Assembly: GCF_007795095.1 (NCBI RefSeq)
Contig: NZ_CP042218.1
Span: 1,302,001 to 1,366,000 of the forward strand
Origin: Luteimonas granuli
Lineage (GTDB): Bacteria > Pseudomonadota > Gammaproteobacteria > Xanthomonadales > Xanthomonadaceae
Length of the DNA stretch: 64,000 nt
Direction of reading: 5' to 3'
Part shown: piece after piece, positions 8,632 through 17,264 of the stretch
Layout of the letters: each line of letters begins with the position of its first letter
Position numbering within the stretch: position 1 is the stretch's first letter
Translations under genes and position numbers: made by a program
The notes under the pieces: model-generated
Databases searched by the model: none
Seen by the model: the letters and a program-made list of their open reading frames with translations, nothing else
What the model was told of the DNA's origin: nothing

Positions 8632-9339
8632 CTAAGCGGACGCAGTGAAGATCCGGTCGCGATCCGCGGCGTCGAGGATGCGCCACTGCCCCTCGGGAAG
8701 ATCGCCCAGCGACAGTCCGCCCACCTGGCTGCGATGCAGGGCCAGCACGTGGTTGCCCACCGCCGCGAACATGCGCCGCACCTGGTGGTAGCGGCCCTCG
8801 TGCAGCGTCAGCCGCGCCAGGGTGGGCGACACGACATCGAGTTCCGCCGGCAGCAGCGGCGTGGTTTCCGAATCGAGCATCAGCGTGCCGCTGGCGAAGA
8901 TCGCGGCCTCGTCGCCGCGCAGCGGTCCGGCCAGCGTCGCCTCGTACACCTTCGGCAGCTTCGACTTCGGCGAGATGATCCGGTGCAGCAGCTGTCCGTC
9001 GTCGGTCATCAGCAGCAGACCGCTGGTCTCGCGGTCCAGGCGGCCGACCGTCGACAGGACCGGCGAGCGGAGCGCGAAGCGCGGGGGCAACAGGTCGTAC
9101 ACAAGCCGCCCGCGGTCCTTCGTCGAACAGGTGTGTCCGACGGGCTTGTGCAGCATCAGCACCAGGCCCGGCGGCGGATCGAGCGGTTCGCCGTCGACGC
9201 GCACGTCCTCCCAGGCCGGCTGGTCGTCGGCGTACAGCACTTCGCCGGCGGCGTCGGTGACGCGGCCCTCGCGGAACATCAGCGCCACCTGCCTGCGGCT
9301 GCCGTGACCGAGGTTCGCCAGCGCCTTGATCAGCTTCAT
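8632..9339 (-). CDS. rsuA: 16S rRNA pseudouridine synthase RsuA-type
   Basis: RsuA isomerises a uridine of 16S rRNA to pseudouridine. This 235-aa protein has an N-terminal S4-like RNA-binding segment (1-60), then the catalytic motif VGRLDRETSGLLL with the nucleophilic Asp102, and the C-terminal EGRYHQVRRMFAAVGNHV, which closely resembles E. coli RsuA rather than RluB/E/F. The ATG at 9339 was chosen because the family begins there (MKLIKALANLG). Its first bases overlap the stop of the upstream methyltransferase gene by 4 nt (ATGA), so two rRNA-modifying enzymes appear translationally coupled. Confidence 0.9.
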   Translation of the reverse strand: MKLIKALANLGHGSRRQVALMFREGRVTDAAGEVLYADDQPAWEDVRVDGEPLDPPPGLVLMLHKPVGHTCSTKDRGRLVYDLLPPRFALRSPVLSTVGRLDRETSGLLLMTDDGQLLHRIISPKSKLPKVYEATLAGPLRGDEAAIFASGTLMLDSETTPLLPAELDVVSPTLARLTLHEGRYHQVRRMFAAVGNHVLALHRSQVGGLSLGDLPEGQWRILDAADRDRIFTASA

Positions 9340-10463
9340 CGACGCGAAGCCCCACGCACTCCGGCACCGCCCGCCTTCACCGCCTCCACCACCTTGAAGC
9401 CCCCCTCCTGCGCCACCATCCGCGCCTCGCCGAAGCCGCCGCCCAGCGCCTGCTCGTAGGGAAGGTGCCGGTTGGCGACCAGCCACAGCCGGCCGCCGGG
9501 ACGCAGCGCGGCCGCGGCGGCGGCGATGAAGGCACGGCCGATATCGGGGCGCTCGCGCCCGTCCGGTGCGTGGAAAGGCGGGTTGGTCACCACCACGTCA
9601 TAGCTGCCTGGCAGGCCCGTGGCCACGTCGTGCCAGTGGAAGCCCAGCGCCACCCGCGGCGTGAAACCGGCGAGGTTGTGCCTTGCCATCGCCAGCGCGC
9701 GCGCATCGGCCTCGAAGGCGTCGAGAGCGGCGATGCCCGGGTTGCGCTCCAGCAGTTCGGCGGACAGGTAGCCATAGCCGGCGCCGAGGTCGGCGGCGCG
9801 GCCGCGAAGGTCGGTCGGCAGGTGGCGCGCGAGCAGGGCGGAGGCGGCGTCGATGCGGTCCCAGGCGAAGACCCCGGGCCGGCTCAGGAAGCGGCCGCCG
9901 GCGACCAGCCGCGGCGCGTCGAGGGCGCGCCACTGCGCGGCCAGCGCGGGATCACCCCCTGCCTGCCCCGCGCGCGCCCAGAACACGCGGCATTTGTGCT
10001 TGCTGCGGCTGGCCACCGGCCCGGCGATGCGCGCGAAGTCGGCCTCCGCGGACTTCGCGCCGGCGTCGTTGGCGACGCTGGCGACCACCGGCGCGCCCGG
10101 CGCGGCGCGCGCCAGGGCCTCGGCGAACAGCGCCCGGGCCTCGTCGCGCTGGCGCGGCGGCAACAGCAGGACCAGCGGCCAGCGGCCTTCGACGGCATCG
10201 CCCGCACCCGCCTCGCCGGCCCCTCCTCCACGGGCAGCAGCGGTTTCGTCGGCATCTCCGGCCTGCAGCTCGAACCCGGCCCGCCGCAGCGACTCCGCGT
10301 CGGGCCTGAACGGGTTCTCCCAGACCAGTCCGGGCCAGTCGCTCGGCGACAGCGCGGCACCGCCACGCGCCCGCAGGAACAGCGCACCCGGCGCGCGCGG
10401 CAGCGTCCCGTCGGCGAAGGGAAGCATCAGCGCGTCGAGCGCGGGATCGCCGTGGCTGGACAT
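9336..10463 (-). CDS. rsmC: RsmC-like rRNA guanine-N2 methyltransferase
   Basis: This 375-aa protein has the two-domain layout of RsmC/RlmG enzymes. The N-terminal half is a degenerate methyltransferase-like domain. The C-terminal half has the SAM-binding AADLGAGYGYLSAELL and the catalytic VVTNPPFH motif of guanine-N2 methyltransferases. It most likely methylates 16S rRNA G1207, though the related 23S enzyme cannot be excluded. The start could be the ATG at 10463 or at 10475; neither has a clear ribosome binding site. An Ala/Gly-rich insertion follows residue 60. It overlaps rsuA by 4 nt. Confidence 0.85.
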   Translation of the reverse strand: MSSHGDPALDALMLPFADGTLPRAPGALFLRARGGAALSPSDWPGLVWENPFRPDAESLRRAGFELQAGDADETAAARGGGAGEAGAGDAVEGRWPLVLLLPPRQRDEARALFAEALARAAPGAPVVASVANDAGAKSAEADFARIAGPVASRSKHKCRVFWARAGQAGGDPALAAQWRALDAPRLVAGGRFLSRPGVFAWDRIDAASALLARHLPTDLRGRAADLGAGYGYLSAELLERNPGIAALDAFEADARALAMARHNLAGFTPRVALGFHWHDVATGLPGSYDVVVTNPPFHAPDGRERPDIGRAFIAAAAAALRPGGRLWLVANRHLPYEQALGGGFGEARMVAQEGGFKVVEAVKAGGAGVRGASRR

Positions 10464-10608
10464 CGTGGCCTGCATCGGATGGCTTGGAGGCAGGCGATTG
10501 TAGTGCCGCGGGGCACGCGGATGCGCCGCCGGTGCCGGCTTCATCACCCGCGAATGCGCGCTTTGCCAGCATCGGTGCCCAGGCCCACCGCAAGCAGAGG
10601 ATCCCCGC

Positions 10609-10869
10609 ATGCGCGCCCTTTTCGTCGGCGGCCCCGTCGACAACAGCGAACTCGACATCGATGCCGCCGTCCCACCCACGCACTACCCGCCCGATACAGG
10701 CAGCGGCCAGTCGCGCTACCGCCTGCACCAGGTCGGGCGCCGCAATGGCGAAGTGGTCTACGCCGTCTACGGCGCGCCGGACAGCGCCGGGGACGACGTG
10801 GCCGCGATCGCGGTGGAGCGCGGCTACGCGCGGCGCTTCGACGCCGAACCCGGTCCCGTCGAGGGCTGA
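10609..10869 (+). CDS. Small conserved hypothetical protein
   Basis: This 86-aa protein, starting MRALFVGGPVDNSELD, has no signal peptide or membrane segment and matches no function I recognise. The body is soluble and reads like a compact alpha/beta domain (RYRLHQVGRRNGEVVYAVYG). The start is an ATG 145 bp from the divergent rsmC gene. Codon use and clean boundaries argue for a real gene. It is convergent with the ABC permease gene, whose stop lies 14 bp away. Confidence 0.7.
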   Translation: MRALFVGGPVDNSELDIDAAVPPTHYPPDTGSGQSRYRLHQVGRRNGEVVYAVYGAPDSAGDDVAAIAVERGYARRFDAEPGPVEG

Positions 10870-10883
10870 GCCCCGCCCCGTCC

Positions 10884-13409
10884 TCAGCCTTGCAGTTCGC
10901 GCAGCGTCACCGCGGGTGGCGCGTCGAGCACGCGTCGCGTGGCCCACAGGCCGGCGAGCAGGGCGGCGCCCATGCCGGCGAGCCCGCCGATCGCGGCCAT
11001 CACGGGGTCCGGCGTCCACGGCAGGTCGAAGACACGAGTGGCGACCACCCCGGCCAGCACCGAGGCCGCGACGGCCGCCACCAGGCCCGACAGCAGGCCG
11101 ATGGCCGCGAACTCCGACGCCTGCGCCAGCCGCAGCTGGCGTCGGCTGGCGCCGAGCACGCGCATCACCCCGCCCTCGAGCAGGCGCTCGTCCTGGCTGG
11201 CGCTGATCGCGGCCAGCAGCACCAGCAGGCCCGCCGCCAGCGCGAACCAGAACACCACCTCGACCACGGTCGAGACCTGGTCGGCGGTGCCACGCACCTG
11301 TGCCAGCACGGCGTCGACGTCGATCACCGAGACGTTGGGATAGCGCTGCACCAGCGCGCGGGTGAAGGCGGTGTCGCCCTGGGGCACGCTGACCGCCGTG
11401 ATCCAGCTCGCCGGGTAGCGGTCGAGCGCGCCGGGCGAGAACAGCACGAAGAAGTTCGGCCGGAAGCTCTCCCAGTCGACTTCGCGCAGGCTGGTGATTC
11501 GACCCTCGATGCGGCGGCCGGCGATGTCGAAGGCGACGCGGTCGCCCAGCGCCCAGCCCAGCGACTCCGCGAAGCCGGACTCGACGGAAATCTCGACCCC
11601 GTCGGCACCTTCCGGGCCCCAGAACTCGCCCGCGGTGACCCGGTTGTCGTCACGCAGCGCGGCGGCGGTGGACAGGTTGAACTCGCGGTCGGCACGGCGG
11701 CGCGCGCGACGCGCTTCTCCGTCGCCGGAGTCCGCATCGTAATCGGCACCATTCACCGCGCGGCCGTTGTGCGTGGCCAGGCGCCCGCGGACCATGGGAT
11801 AGAGCACCGGTTCGGCCAGCCCCCCCGCCGCCGCGACCTCGGCCACGCCGGCCACCTGGTCCTGCTGCACGTTGATGATGAAGCGGTTCGGCGCCTCTTC
11901 GGCCAAGGACAGCTGCCAGCGCGCGATCAGGTCGGTGCGCACGAAGGTCAGCAGCAGCAGCGCCATCAACCCCAGGCCCAGCGCCGACACCTGGGCGATG
12001 CTGGTGCCCGCGCGCCGGCTGACGTTGGCCAGGCCGTAGCGCGCGGCGCCGCGCAGGCGCGCGCGCAGCCGGCGCACGACCAGGATCATCAGCCAGGCCA
12101 GCAGGGCGAGCACGCCCAGGGTGGCCGAGATGCCCAGCAGCATCGCCAACCCCAGCGCCGCCGAGCCCGCCTGCCACCACAGCAGCGCGGCGATGCCGCC
12201 GATGCCCGCGGCCAGCACGATGAGCGCCGAAGGCTCGGCGGGATCGAGGTCGCGGCGCAGCACGCTCAGCGCCGGCACGCGGCGCAGCGCCAGCACTGGA
12301 GGCGCGGCGAACGCCAGCAGCACCACCAGGCCGACCGCACAGCCGCCCAGCGCCGGCGCCAGGCCCGCCGGCGGGATATCGATCCCGAGCATTCCGGCCA
12401 GCCAGTTGCCGATGAACCACTGCAGTCCCCAGGCGATGACCACGCCCGCGGTGCAGGCCACCAGGCCGAGCAGCAGCAGTTCGCCCACGTGGATCCCGGC
12501 CAGCGTCGCCTGGCTGGCGCCGAGGCAGCGCATCACCGCCGCACCCTGCAGATGGCGCGCGCTGTGCCGACGCGCAGCCATGGCCACGGCCACCGCTGCC
12601 AGCACCACCGACACCAGGGCGGCGAGGCCCAGAAAACGGCTCGCGCGGTCGAGCGCCGAGCGCACCTCCGGCCGCGCGTCGGCCGCGGTCTCCAGGCGCT
12701 GGCCGCGCGCGAGGCCGGCACGCGCCGCCGCGGTGAACCGCTCGACCGCGCCGGCGTCACCGGCCACCACCAGCCGGTAGCGGATGCGGCTGCCTTCCTG
12801 AACGAGGCCGGTGGCTGCGAGGTCGTCCGGATGGATGAAGACCTTGGGCGCGACATTGAAATAGTCCAGCGCGGCGTCGGGCTCCTGCACCACCAGCGCC
12901 GCCAGGCGCAGTTCGAGCGTGCCGACGCCGACGCGGTCGCCGATGCGCGCGCCGAGCGTGTCGGCGCCGCCGCGGCTCATCCACAGCGTGCCCGGCGCAG
13001 GCACGCCCTGCGCCGCGCGCTCGACCCCGTCGGCGCCGGCGACGCGGTATTCGCCGCGCAACGGGAAGCCTTCGCCGATCGCGCGCAGTTCGCCCAGCTT
13101 CAGCTGCGCCGCGACGCCTTCGCCCACACGCACCATGGTGTCGAGCTCGATGGTGTCGGCATGGCGCAGGCCGGCGGCCATGGCCGCCTCGCGCACAGGC
13201 CCGGTGATCGGTGCGTCGCTGCGCAGCACCGCGTCGCCGCCAAGCAGGCGGTTGGCCTCGATCGCCAGCGCGCGCCCCGCGCGGTCGGTGACGAAGCCCA
13301 CCGCGGTCACCGCCACCACCGCCAGCACCAGCGCGGCCAGCAGGATGCGCACGTCGCCCGACGCGAGGTCGCGGCGCAGCTGTCGCCAGGCGAGTCCGGC
13401 GACCTTCAT
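10884..13409 (-). CDS. ybbP: ABC transporter permease, FtsX-like (YbbP family)
   Basis: The 841-aa inner-membrane protein starts with one helix after MKVAGLAWRQLRRDLASGDVRILL, has a large periplasmic region, a cluster of four helices in the middle, a second periplasmic domain and a final FtsX-type three-helix bundle (LLEGGVMRVLGASRRQLRLAQ). This is the YbbP layout. YbbA-YbbP systems belong to the MacB/LolCDE-like mechanotransmitting transporters and sit next to tesA in many proteobacteria, as here. The substrate is unknown. The ATG at 13409 overlaps the ATPase gene's stop by 4 nt, so the two are coupled. Confidence 0.92.
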   Translation of the reverse strand: MKVAGLAWRQLRRDLASGDVRILLAALVLAVVAVTAVGFVTDRAGRALAIEANRLLGGDAVLRSDAPITGPVREAAMAAGLRHADTIELDTMVRVGEGVAAQLKLGELRAIGEGFPLRGEYRVAGADGVERAAQGVPAPGTLWMSRGGADTLGARIGDRVGVGTLELRLAALVVQEPDAALDYFNVAPKVFIHPDDLAATGLVQEGSRIRYRLVVAGDAGAVERFTAAARAGLARGQRLETAADARPEVRSALDRASRFLGLAALVSVVLAAVAVAMAARRHSARHLQGAAVMRCLGASQATLAGIHVGELLLLGLVACTAGVVIAWGLQWFIGNWLAGMLGIDIPPAGLAPALGGCAVGLVVLLAFAAPPVLALRRVPALSVLRRDLDPAEPSALIVLAAGIGGIAALLWWQAGSAALGLAMLLGISATLGVLALLAWLMILVVRRLRARLRGAARYGLANVSRRAGTSIAQVSALGLGLMALLLLTFVRTDLIARWQLSLAEEAPNRFIINVQQDQVAGVAEVAAAGGLAEPVLYPMVRGRLATHNGRAVNGADYDADSGDGEARRARRRADREFNLSTAAALRDDNRVTAGEFWGPEGADGVEISVESGFAESLGWALGDRVAFDIAGRRIEGRITSLREVDWESFRPNFFVLFSPGALDRYPASWITAVSVPQGDTAFTRALVQRYPNVSVIDVDAVLAQVRGTADQVSTVVEVVFWFALAAGLLVLLAAISASQDERLLEGGVMRVLGASRRQLRLAQASEFAAIGLLSGLVAAVAASVLAGVVATRVFDLPWTPDPVMAAIGGLAGMGAALLAGLWATRRVLDAPPAVTLRELQG

Positions 13410-14137
13410 GTCGCCGGCCGGGTGTCGGCCACCAGCCGCCCGCCCTCGATGCGCAGCGTGCGTCGGCATCGGCCGGCCAGGTGCTCGTCGTGCGTCACCA
13501 GGACCAGGGTGGTGCCGGCGTCCTGGTTGAGCGCGAACAGCAGTTCGATGATCGCCTGCCCGGTGGCGGTGTCGAGGTTGCCGGTGGGCTCGTCGGCGAA
13601 CAGCAGCGAGGGCCCGGTGACGAAGGCACGGGCCACGGCCACGCGCTGCTGCTCGCCGCCCGACAGCTGGCGCGGATAGTGGCCAAGGCGCTCGCCGAGA
13701 CCCACGCGGGCGAGGATCGCTCGCGCCGGACCCTCGGCATCGGCGTCGCCGCGCAGCTCCAGCGGCAGCATCACGTTCTCCAGCGCGGTCAGCGAGGGCA
13801 GCAGCTGGAAGTTCTGGAACACGAAGCCGACCCGCGCCGCGCGCACGCGGGCGCGGCCATCCTCGTCGAGCGTCGACAGCGGCGCACCGTCGATGGTCAC
13901 CGCGCCGGAGCTCGGAACGTCCAGGCCGGCAAGCAGCGACAGCAGGGTGCTCTTGCCCGAGCCCGACGGCCCGACCACGGCCACGCTCTCGCCGCGCTCC
14001 ACGCTGAAATCCACGCCGTCCAGGATCACCAGCTCGCCGTCAGGCAGCTTCACCCGCTTGCCGAGCGAGCGCGCCGCGAGGGCGGTGGCGATGGCGATGG
14101 CGGGTGCAGCGGAATCGGTGGGGTGCTGCTCGGTCAT
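13406..14137 (-). CDS. ybbA: ABC transporter ATP-binding protein (YbbA family)
   Basis: The 243-aa ATPase partner of the permease has the full motif set: Walker A GPSGSGKST (56-64), Q-loop in FVFQNFQLLPSLTALENV, signature LSGGEQQRVAVARA, Walker B LLFADEPTGNLD and H-loop VTHDE. The signature and the ADEPTGNLD form are typical of the LolD/MacB subgroup. The ATG at 14137 follows AAGGGACG. The gene is divergent from tesA with about 200 bp between them, and overlaps ybbP by 4 nt. Confidence 0.94.
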   Translation of the reverse strand: MTEQHPTDSAAPAIAIATALAARSLGKRVKLPDGELVILDGVDFSVERGESVAVVGPSGSGKSTLLSLLAGLDVPSSGAVTIDGAPLSTLDEDGRARVRAARVGFVFQNFQLLPSLTALENVMLPLELRGDADAEGPARAILARVGLGERLGHYPRQLSGGEQQRVAVARAFVTGPSLLFADEPTGNLDTATGQAIIELLFALNQDAGTTLVLVTHDEHLAGRCRRTLRIEGGRLVADTRPAT

Positions 14138-14336
14138 GGACGTCCCTTCGGAGGCGGGAGCGGCAAGGATATCGGTCGGCAGCCCGGCGCAGGCGTGCCA
14201 TCGGTTGGCACGGCCGCGACGCGCCGCCCGTGCACAGGCTCCGGCGCACCGGTGGGCGGCGGGCCGGGCGTCGCGCTCAGGCATCATGGCCACCATGAGC
14301 GCCTCTCCACCGCGATGCACCAACATGGAGCCCTGC

Positions 14337-15032
14337 ATGCCGCGACCCCTCCGTCCTGCCCGGCGCATGCTGCTGCGCGCCTGCGGCCTGCTGCTGGCGG
14401 TCCTTGTCCTCGCGCCCGCGATGGCCGCGCCGCAAAGCGCGGACGGCGGAGGCGATACACGGCGCACGGTGCTGGTGATGGGCGACTCGCTGTCGGCCGG
14501 CTACGGACTGTCCGCGGACCAGGGCTGGGTGGCGCTGCTCGAACTGCGCATGGCGCGCGACTTCCCCGGATGCCGCGTGGTCAATGCCAGCATCAGCGGC
14601 GAAACCAGCGCCGGCGGCTCCGCGCGCGTGGTCGGCGAGGTGCTGCATCACCGCCCTGCGGTGGTGGTGATCGCGCTCGGCGCCAACGACGCCCTGCGCG
14701 GCCTGCCGCTGCCCGAGCTGCACCGCAACCTGGCGCGCATGATCGGGGCCTCGCAGCACGTCGGGGCCGAGGTCCTGCTGGTCGGCATGCGCATGCCACC
14801 GAACCTCGGCCCGGACTACACGCGCGGCTTCGAGCGGACCTTCCGCCAGCTGGCGGATTTCTTCGACGTCCCGCTGCTGCCGTTCCTGCTCGAACCCGTC
14901 GCCGCCGAGCGCGCCAAGTTCCAGGAGGACAACCTGCACCCGACCGCGGCCGCGCAGCCGGCGATCGCCGCGCACGTCTGGACCGCGCTGGCACCACTGC
15001 TGGACACGGCGTGTCCGCGCGGAGCAGGCTGA
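14337..15032 (+). CDS. tesA: Secreted GDSL esterase/lysophospholipase (TesA family)
   Basis: This is a 231-aa SGNH hydrolase with a signal peptide (basic PRPLRPARR, hydrophobic core, cleavage after AMA at residue 30). The catalytic blocks are VMGDSLSAGYG (Ser51), the Gly of SISGETSAGG, LGANDALRG (Asn), and DNLHP with the Asp/His pair. It matches TesA/arylesterase, a periplasmic thioesterase and lysophospholipase. I chose the ATG at 14337 because GGAG lies 6 bp upstream; in-frame ATGs at 14325 and 14365 are alternatives. It is divergent from ybbA-ybbP, and the next gene starts directly after the stop. Confidence 0.92.
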   Translation: MPRPLRPARRMLLRACGLLLAVLVLAPAMAAPQSADGGGDTRRTVLVMGDSLSAGYGLSADQGWVALLELRMARDFPGCRVVNASISGETSAGGSARVVGEVLHHRPAVVVIALGANDALRGLPLPELHRNLARMIGASQHVGAEVLLVGMRMPPNLGPDYTRGFERTFRQLADFFDVPLLPFLLEPVAAERAKFQEDNLHPTAAAQPAIAAHVWTALAPLLDTACPRGAG

Positions 15033-15824
15033 ATGGCGGTGTACGTGGACGATGCCGTGACCTCCTGGCGCGGGCGACGCTGGGCGCATCTGATGGCCGA
15101 CACACTCGACGAGCTGCACGCATTCGCCGCCGCCCTGGGGATGCCGCGGCACGCGTTCCAGGACCGTGCCAGCGGTGCGCACTACGATGTCCCCGCCGAG
15201 CTGCGCGAGCGCGCGATCGCGCTCGGCGCGACGCCGATCTCGCGGCACCGCGACCGCGCGCAGATGCGCGCGGTGATCGCCAACGCCCGCCGCCAGGGCC
15301 GCCGCGCGGCGACCCGGGGCGATAATGGGCGCGACTTCCCGCAGCAGGAGCCGCACATGGCCGCCTTCGACCTGTCCCCGCCCGACGACGCGCAGCGCCG
15401 CGCGCTGATCGAAGCGCTCGCCGATGACGCCCGCCGCGTACTGCTCGCGCACGGCACGGAGGCACCGTTCTGCGGCGCCTTCCTCGACAACAAACGGGAC
15501 GGCGTCTACACCTGCGGCCTCTGCGGCCTGCCGCTGTTCCGCTCCAGTGCCAAGTTCGATTCGGGCACCGGCTGGCCGAGCTTCACCACCCCCTTCGACC
15601 CCGCACACATCCGCTACGTGCGCGACCTCGGCCACGGCATGGTCCGCGTGGAAGAGGTCTGCGCCCGCTGCGGCAGCCACCTCGGCCACGTGTTCCCCGA
15701 CGGCCCGCCGCCCACCGGAGAACGCCATTGCCTGAATTCAGTGGCCCTGGGGTTCACCGCCGCGGGCGAGCCGCTGCCCGACCTGCTCGGCCGGGGTGCG
15801 CCGGAAGGCCGGCCCGCGGCCTAG
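15033..15824 (+). CDS. DUF4031 protein reading through into MsrB
   Basis: This 263-aa frame joins two domains that are normally separate. Residues 1-95 ([23 protein letters not shown]...) match DUF4031, a small family of unknown function. Residues 96-108 look like translated intergenic sequence. From residue 109 the protein is a complete methionine sulfoxide reductase B. No stop separates them, although a TAA lies just out of frame near 15322. It starts immediately after the tesA stop. It may be a true fusion, two products from one frame, or a one-base error that removed the DUF4031 stop. Confidence 0.7.
   Translation: MAVYVDDAVTSWRGRRWAHLMADTLDELHAFAAALGMPRHAFQDRASGAHYDVPAELRERAIALGATPISRHRDRAQMRAVIANARRQGRRAATRGDNGRDFPQQEPHMAAFDLSPPDDAQRRALIEALADDARRVLLAHGTEAPFCGAFLDNKRDGVYTCGLCGLPLFRSSAKFDSGTGWPSFTTPFDPAHIRYVRDLGHGMVRVEEVCARCGSHLGHVFPDGPPPTGERHCLNSVALGFTAAGEPLPDLLGRGAPEGRPAA
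15357..15824 (+). CDS. msrB: Peptide-methionine (R)-S-oxide reductase
   Basis: MsrB repairs R-methionine sulfoxide in oxidised proteins using thioredoxin. Counted from the ATG at 15357 the protein is 155 aa, the usual family length. It has both zinc CxxC pairs (C53/C56 and C102/C105), the substrate-binding GTGWPSF, and the catalytic cysteine C125 in [18 protein letters not shown] sits 7 bp before this ATG, so independent initiation is well supported. The gene is nested in frame at the 3' end of the longer DUF4031 reading frame. Confidence 0.9.
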   Translation: MAAFDLSPPDDAQRRALIEALADDARRVLLAHGTEAPFCGAFLDNKRDGVYTCGLCGLPLFRSSAKFDSGTGWPSFTTPFDPAHIRYVRDLGHGMVRVEEVCARCGSHLGHVFPDGPPPTGERHCLNSVALGFTAAGEPLPDLLGRGAPEGRPAA

Positions 15825-15900
15825 CTGCAGCGCGCGCCGCCGCCACGTATCCTCCTGCGCCGCGCCTGTCCGGCGCGACGCCCACAGCAATGGAACCGAG

Positions 15901-16143
15901 ATGAGCCAGACTCCCCCGACCGCCTCAGCAACGACCCGCGCAGCCCGCACTACGACGAGGCCGTCATGGCCCGCGGCGTGGGCATCCGCTTCCAACGGCG
16001 CGGAGCGCACCAACGTCGAGGAATACTGCGTGAGCGAAGGCTGGATCCGGGTCGCGGTCGGACGCGCGCTCGATCGCCGCGGCAATCCCATGACCATGAA
16101 GATGAACGGCAGGGTCGAACCCTACTTCCGCGACATCGCCTGA
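15901..16143 (+). CDS. DUF3297 family protein with two compensating frameshifts
   Basis: The 80-aa frame starts MSQTP and ends in a clear DUF3297 body (ERTNVEEYCVSEGWIRVAVG, then NPMTMKMNG). Residues 6 to about 31 are low-complexity, unlike the family. The +1 frame of exactly that stretch reads DRLSNDPRSPHYDEAVMARG, the family's normal N-terminal half. One C missing in the C-run near 15915 and one extra C at the TTCC near 15993 would explain this. I take the gene as real and the middle as mis-framed by two indels. The function of DUF3297 is unknown. Confidence 0.8.
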   Translation: MSQTPPTASATTRAARTTTRPSWPAAWASASNGAERTNVEEYCVSEGWIRVAVGRALDRRGNPMTMKMNGRVEPYFRDIA

Positions 16144-16225
16144 GTCGGACGTCCGCGTCGCGCGGAAGCGCGCCGCCCCCTGGACGCCGCGGGCGCGCTC
16201 CATGCGCCCGCCGGCGGCGACCCGC

Positions 16226-16672
16226 TCAGCGATCCTTGCCGACCACGCGCCCGGTATCGGGATCCAGGGTCAGCCCGACCTTGCGTCCACCGGGGTCCTC
16301 GGCTTCCGCGGTCCACATGCCGTCCTCGAACTCCACGTCGTGCACCTTGGTATAGCCCTCGGCGGCGAGCCTTGCGCGGACGTCGGCCTCGCTCAGCTCC
16401 GCGACCGCGTCTTCCGGCCAGGCCTTGCCGGTGGCGGGATCGACGCGCAGCTCCACGCGCTGGCCGTCGGCGCTGCGCGCATCGGCCTTCCAGACACCGT
16501 CCTCGAACTCGAGGTCGTTGATCTTCGTATAGCCCTGTGCTTCGAGCGCGGCACGGATCTGCGGTGAGGTCATGGCGTCGTAGGTACCGGGGGGAGCCTG
16601 CGCGACGGCGTTCCCCGCGACGCAGAGCGCGAACGACAGGCCGAGTGCGAGGGTGCCCGCATGTTGTCTCAT
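16226..16672 (-). CDS. Exported protein with two PepSY-like repeats
   Basis: This 148-aa protein has a signal peptide cleaved near AVAQA (residue 25) and two tandem copies of a PepSY-like unit. Each runs from an (V/I)R(A)xL.A.GYTK start through (I/V)(N/H)D(L/V)EFEDG and ends in a (V/L)DP.TG strand. Periplasmic PepSY repeats are associated with protease inhibition or calcium binding, but the role here is not known. The ATG at 16672 has AGGAGC upstream. It is divergent from the BON-domain gene. Confidence 0.85.
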   Translation of the reverse strand: MRQHAGTLALGLSFALCVAGNAVAQAPPGTYDAMTSPQIRAALEAQGYTKINDLEFEDGVWKADARSADGQRVELRVDPATGKAWPEDAVAELSEADVRARLAAEGYTKVHDVEFEDGMWTAEAEDPGGRKVGLTLDPDTGRVVGKDR

Positions 16673-16836
16673 GGGATGCTCCTTGGGTCCTGTGGGGGTT
16701 CGCGACAGTGTTCGCGGCGCCACGCGAAACGGCGATGAAGAGGCCGGACGTTCATCGTCCGTTGCACCCGATCACGCGACGTGGATACCGCCCTGCCGAG
16801 AATCGCAGCCTCCCCCGCAGAAGAGAGCGACTCCCA

Positions 16837-17190
16837 ATGAACAACCGCTTCCAGCACACCGGCCTCGCCGCGGCCGCCCTGGCCCTGTTCATCACCGGCG
16901 GCAACGTCATGGCGAACGACCAGGATCCGCCGACCGAGCGCATGGACCAGCACGATTCCGAGCAGCCCGTCGGCGACACCTGGATCACCACCAAGGTCAA
17001 GAGCAGCCTGCTCGCGGACGAGGATGTCGCCGGCCTGAAGATCCACGTCGAGACCGTCAACGGCGTGGTGACCCTGAAGGGCGACGTCGCCAGCGAGGCG
17101 CAGATCGAGAAAGCCCGCCGCATCGCGAGCGACATCGAAGGGGTGGTCGACGTCGACACCCGGGGGCTGATGGTCAAGCCGACCAAGTGA
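16837..17190 (+). CDS. Periplasmic BON-domain protein (OsmY-like)
   Basis: This 117-aa exported protein has a signal peptide ending in GNVMA (residue 26), an acidic linker, and one BON domain (about 48-115) with the pattern WITTKVKSSLLAD...VNGVVTLKGDV...A..IEGVVDV.. . BON proteins such as OsmY are thought to protect the envelope, often under osmotic stress. The ATG at 16837 lies behind AAGAGAG. A strong intrinsic terminator follows 44 bp after the stop. Confidence 0.9.
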   Translation: MNNRFQHTGLAAAALALFITGGNVMANDQDPPTERMDQHDSEQPVGDTWITTKVKSSLLADEDVAGLKIHVETVNGVVTLKGDVASEAQIEKARRIASDIEGVVDVDTRGLMVKPTK

Positions 17191-17234
17191 CGCACGCGAC
17201 CGCAGCCGAGGGCTGTGACCACGGAAGGACAGCA

Positions 17235-17264
17235 AGACACCGGCCCCGCGCCGGTGTCTTTTTT
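17235..17264 (+). terminator. Rho-independent terminator after the BON gene
   Basis: A perfect 10-bp stem (AGACACCGGC at 17235-17244 with GCCGGTGTCT at 17250-17259), a 5-nt loop and a run of six T give a textbook terminator on the plus strand. Confidence 0.93.

Noticed and set aside
9465-13679. Very long plus-strand frame (1404 codons)
   Set aside because: It lies opposite rsmC and ybbP, is His/Arg/Gln-rich and has no domain or start signal; it is the mirror of GC-rich codon bias.
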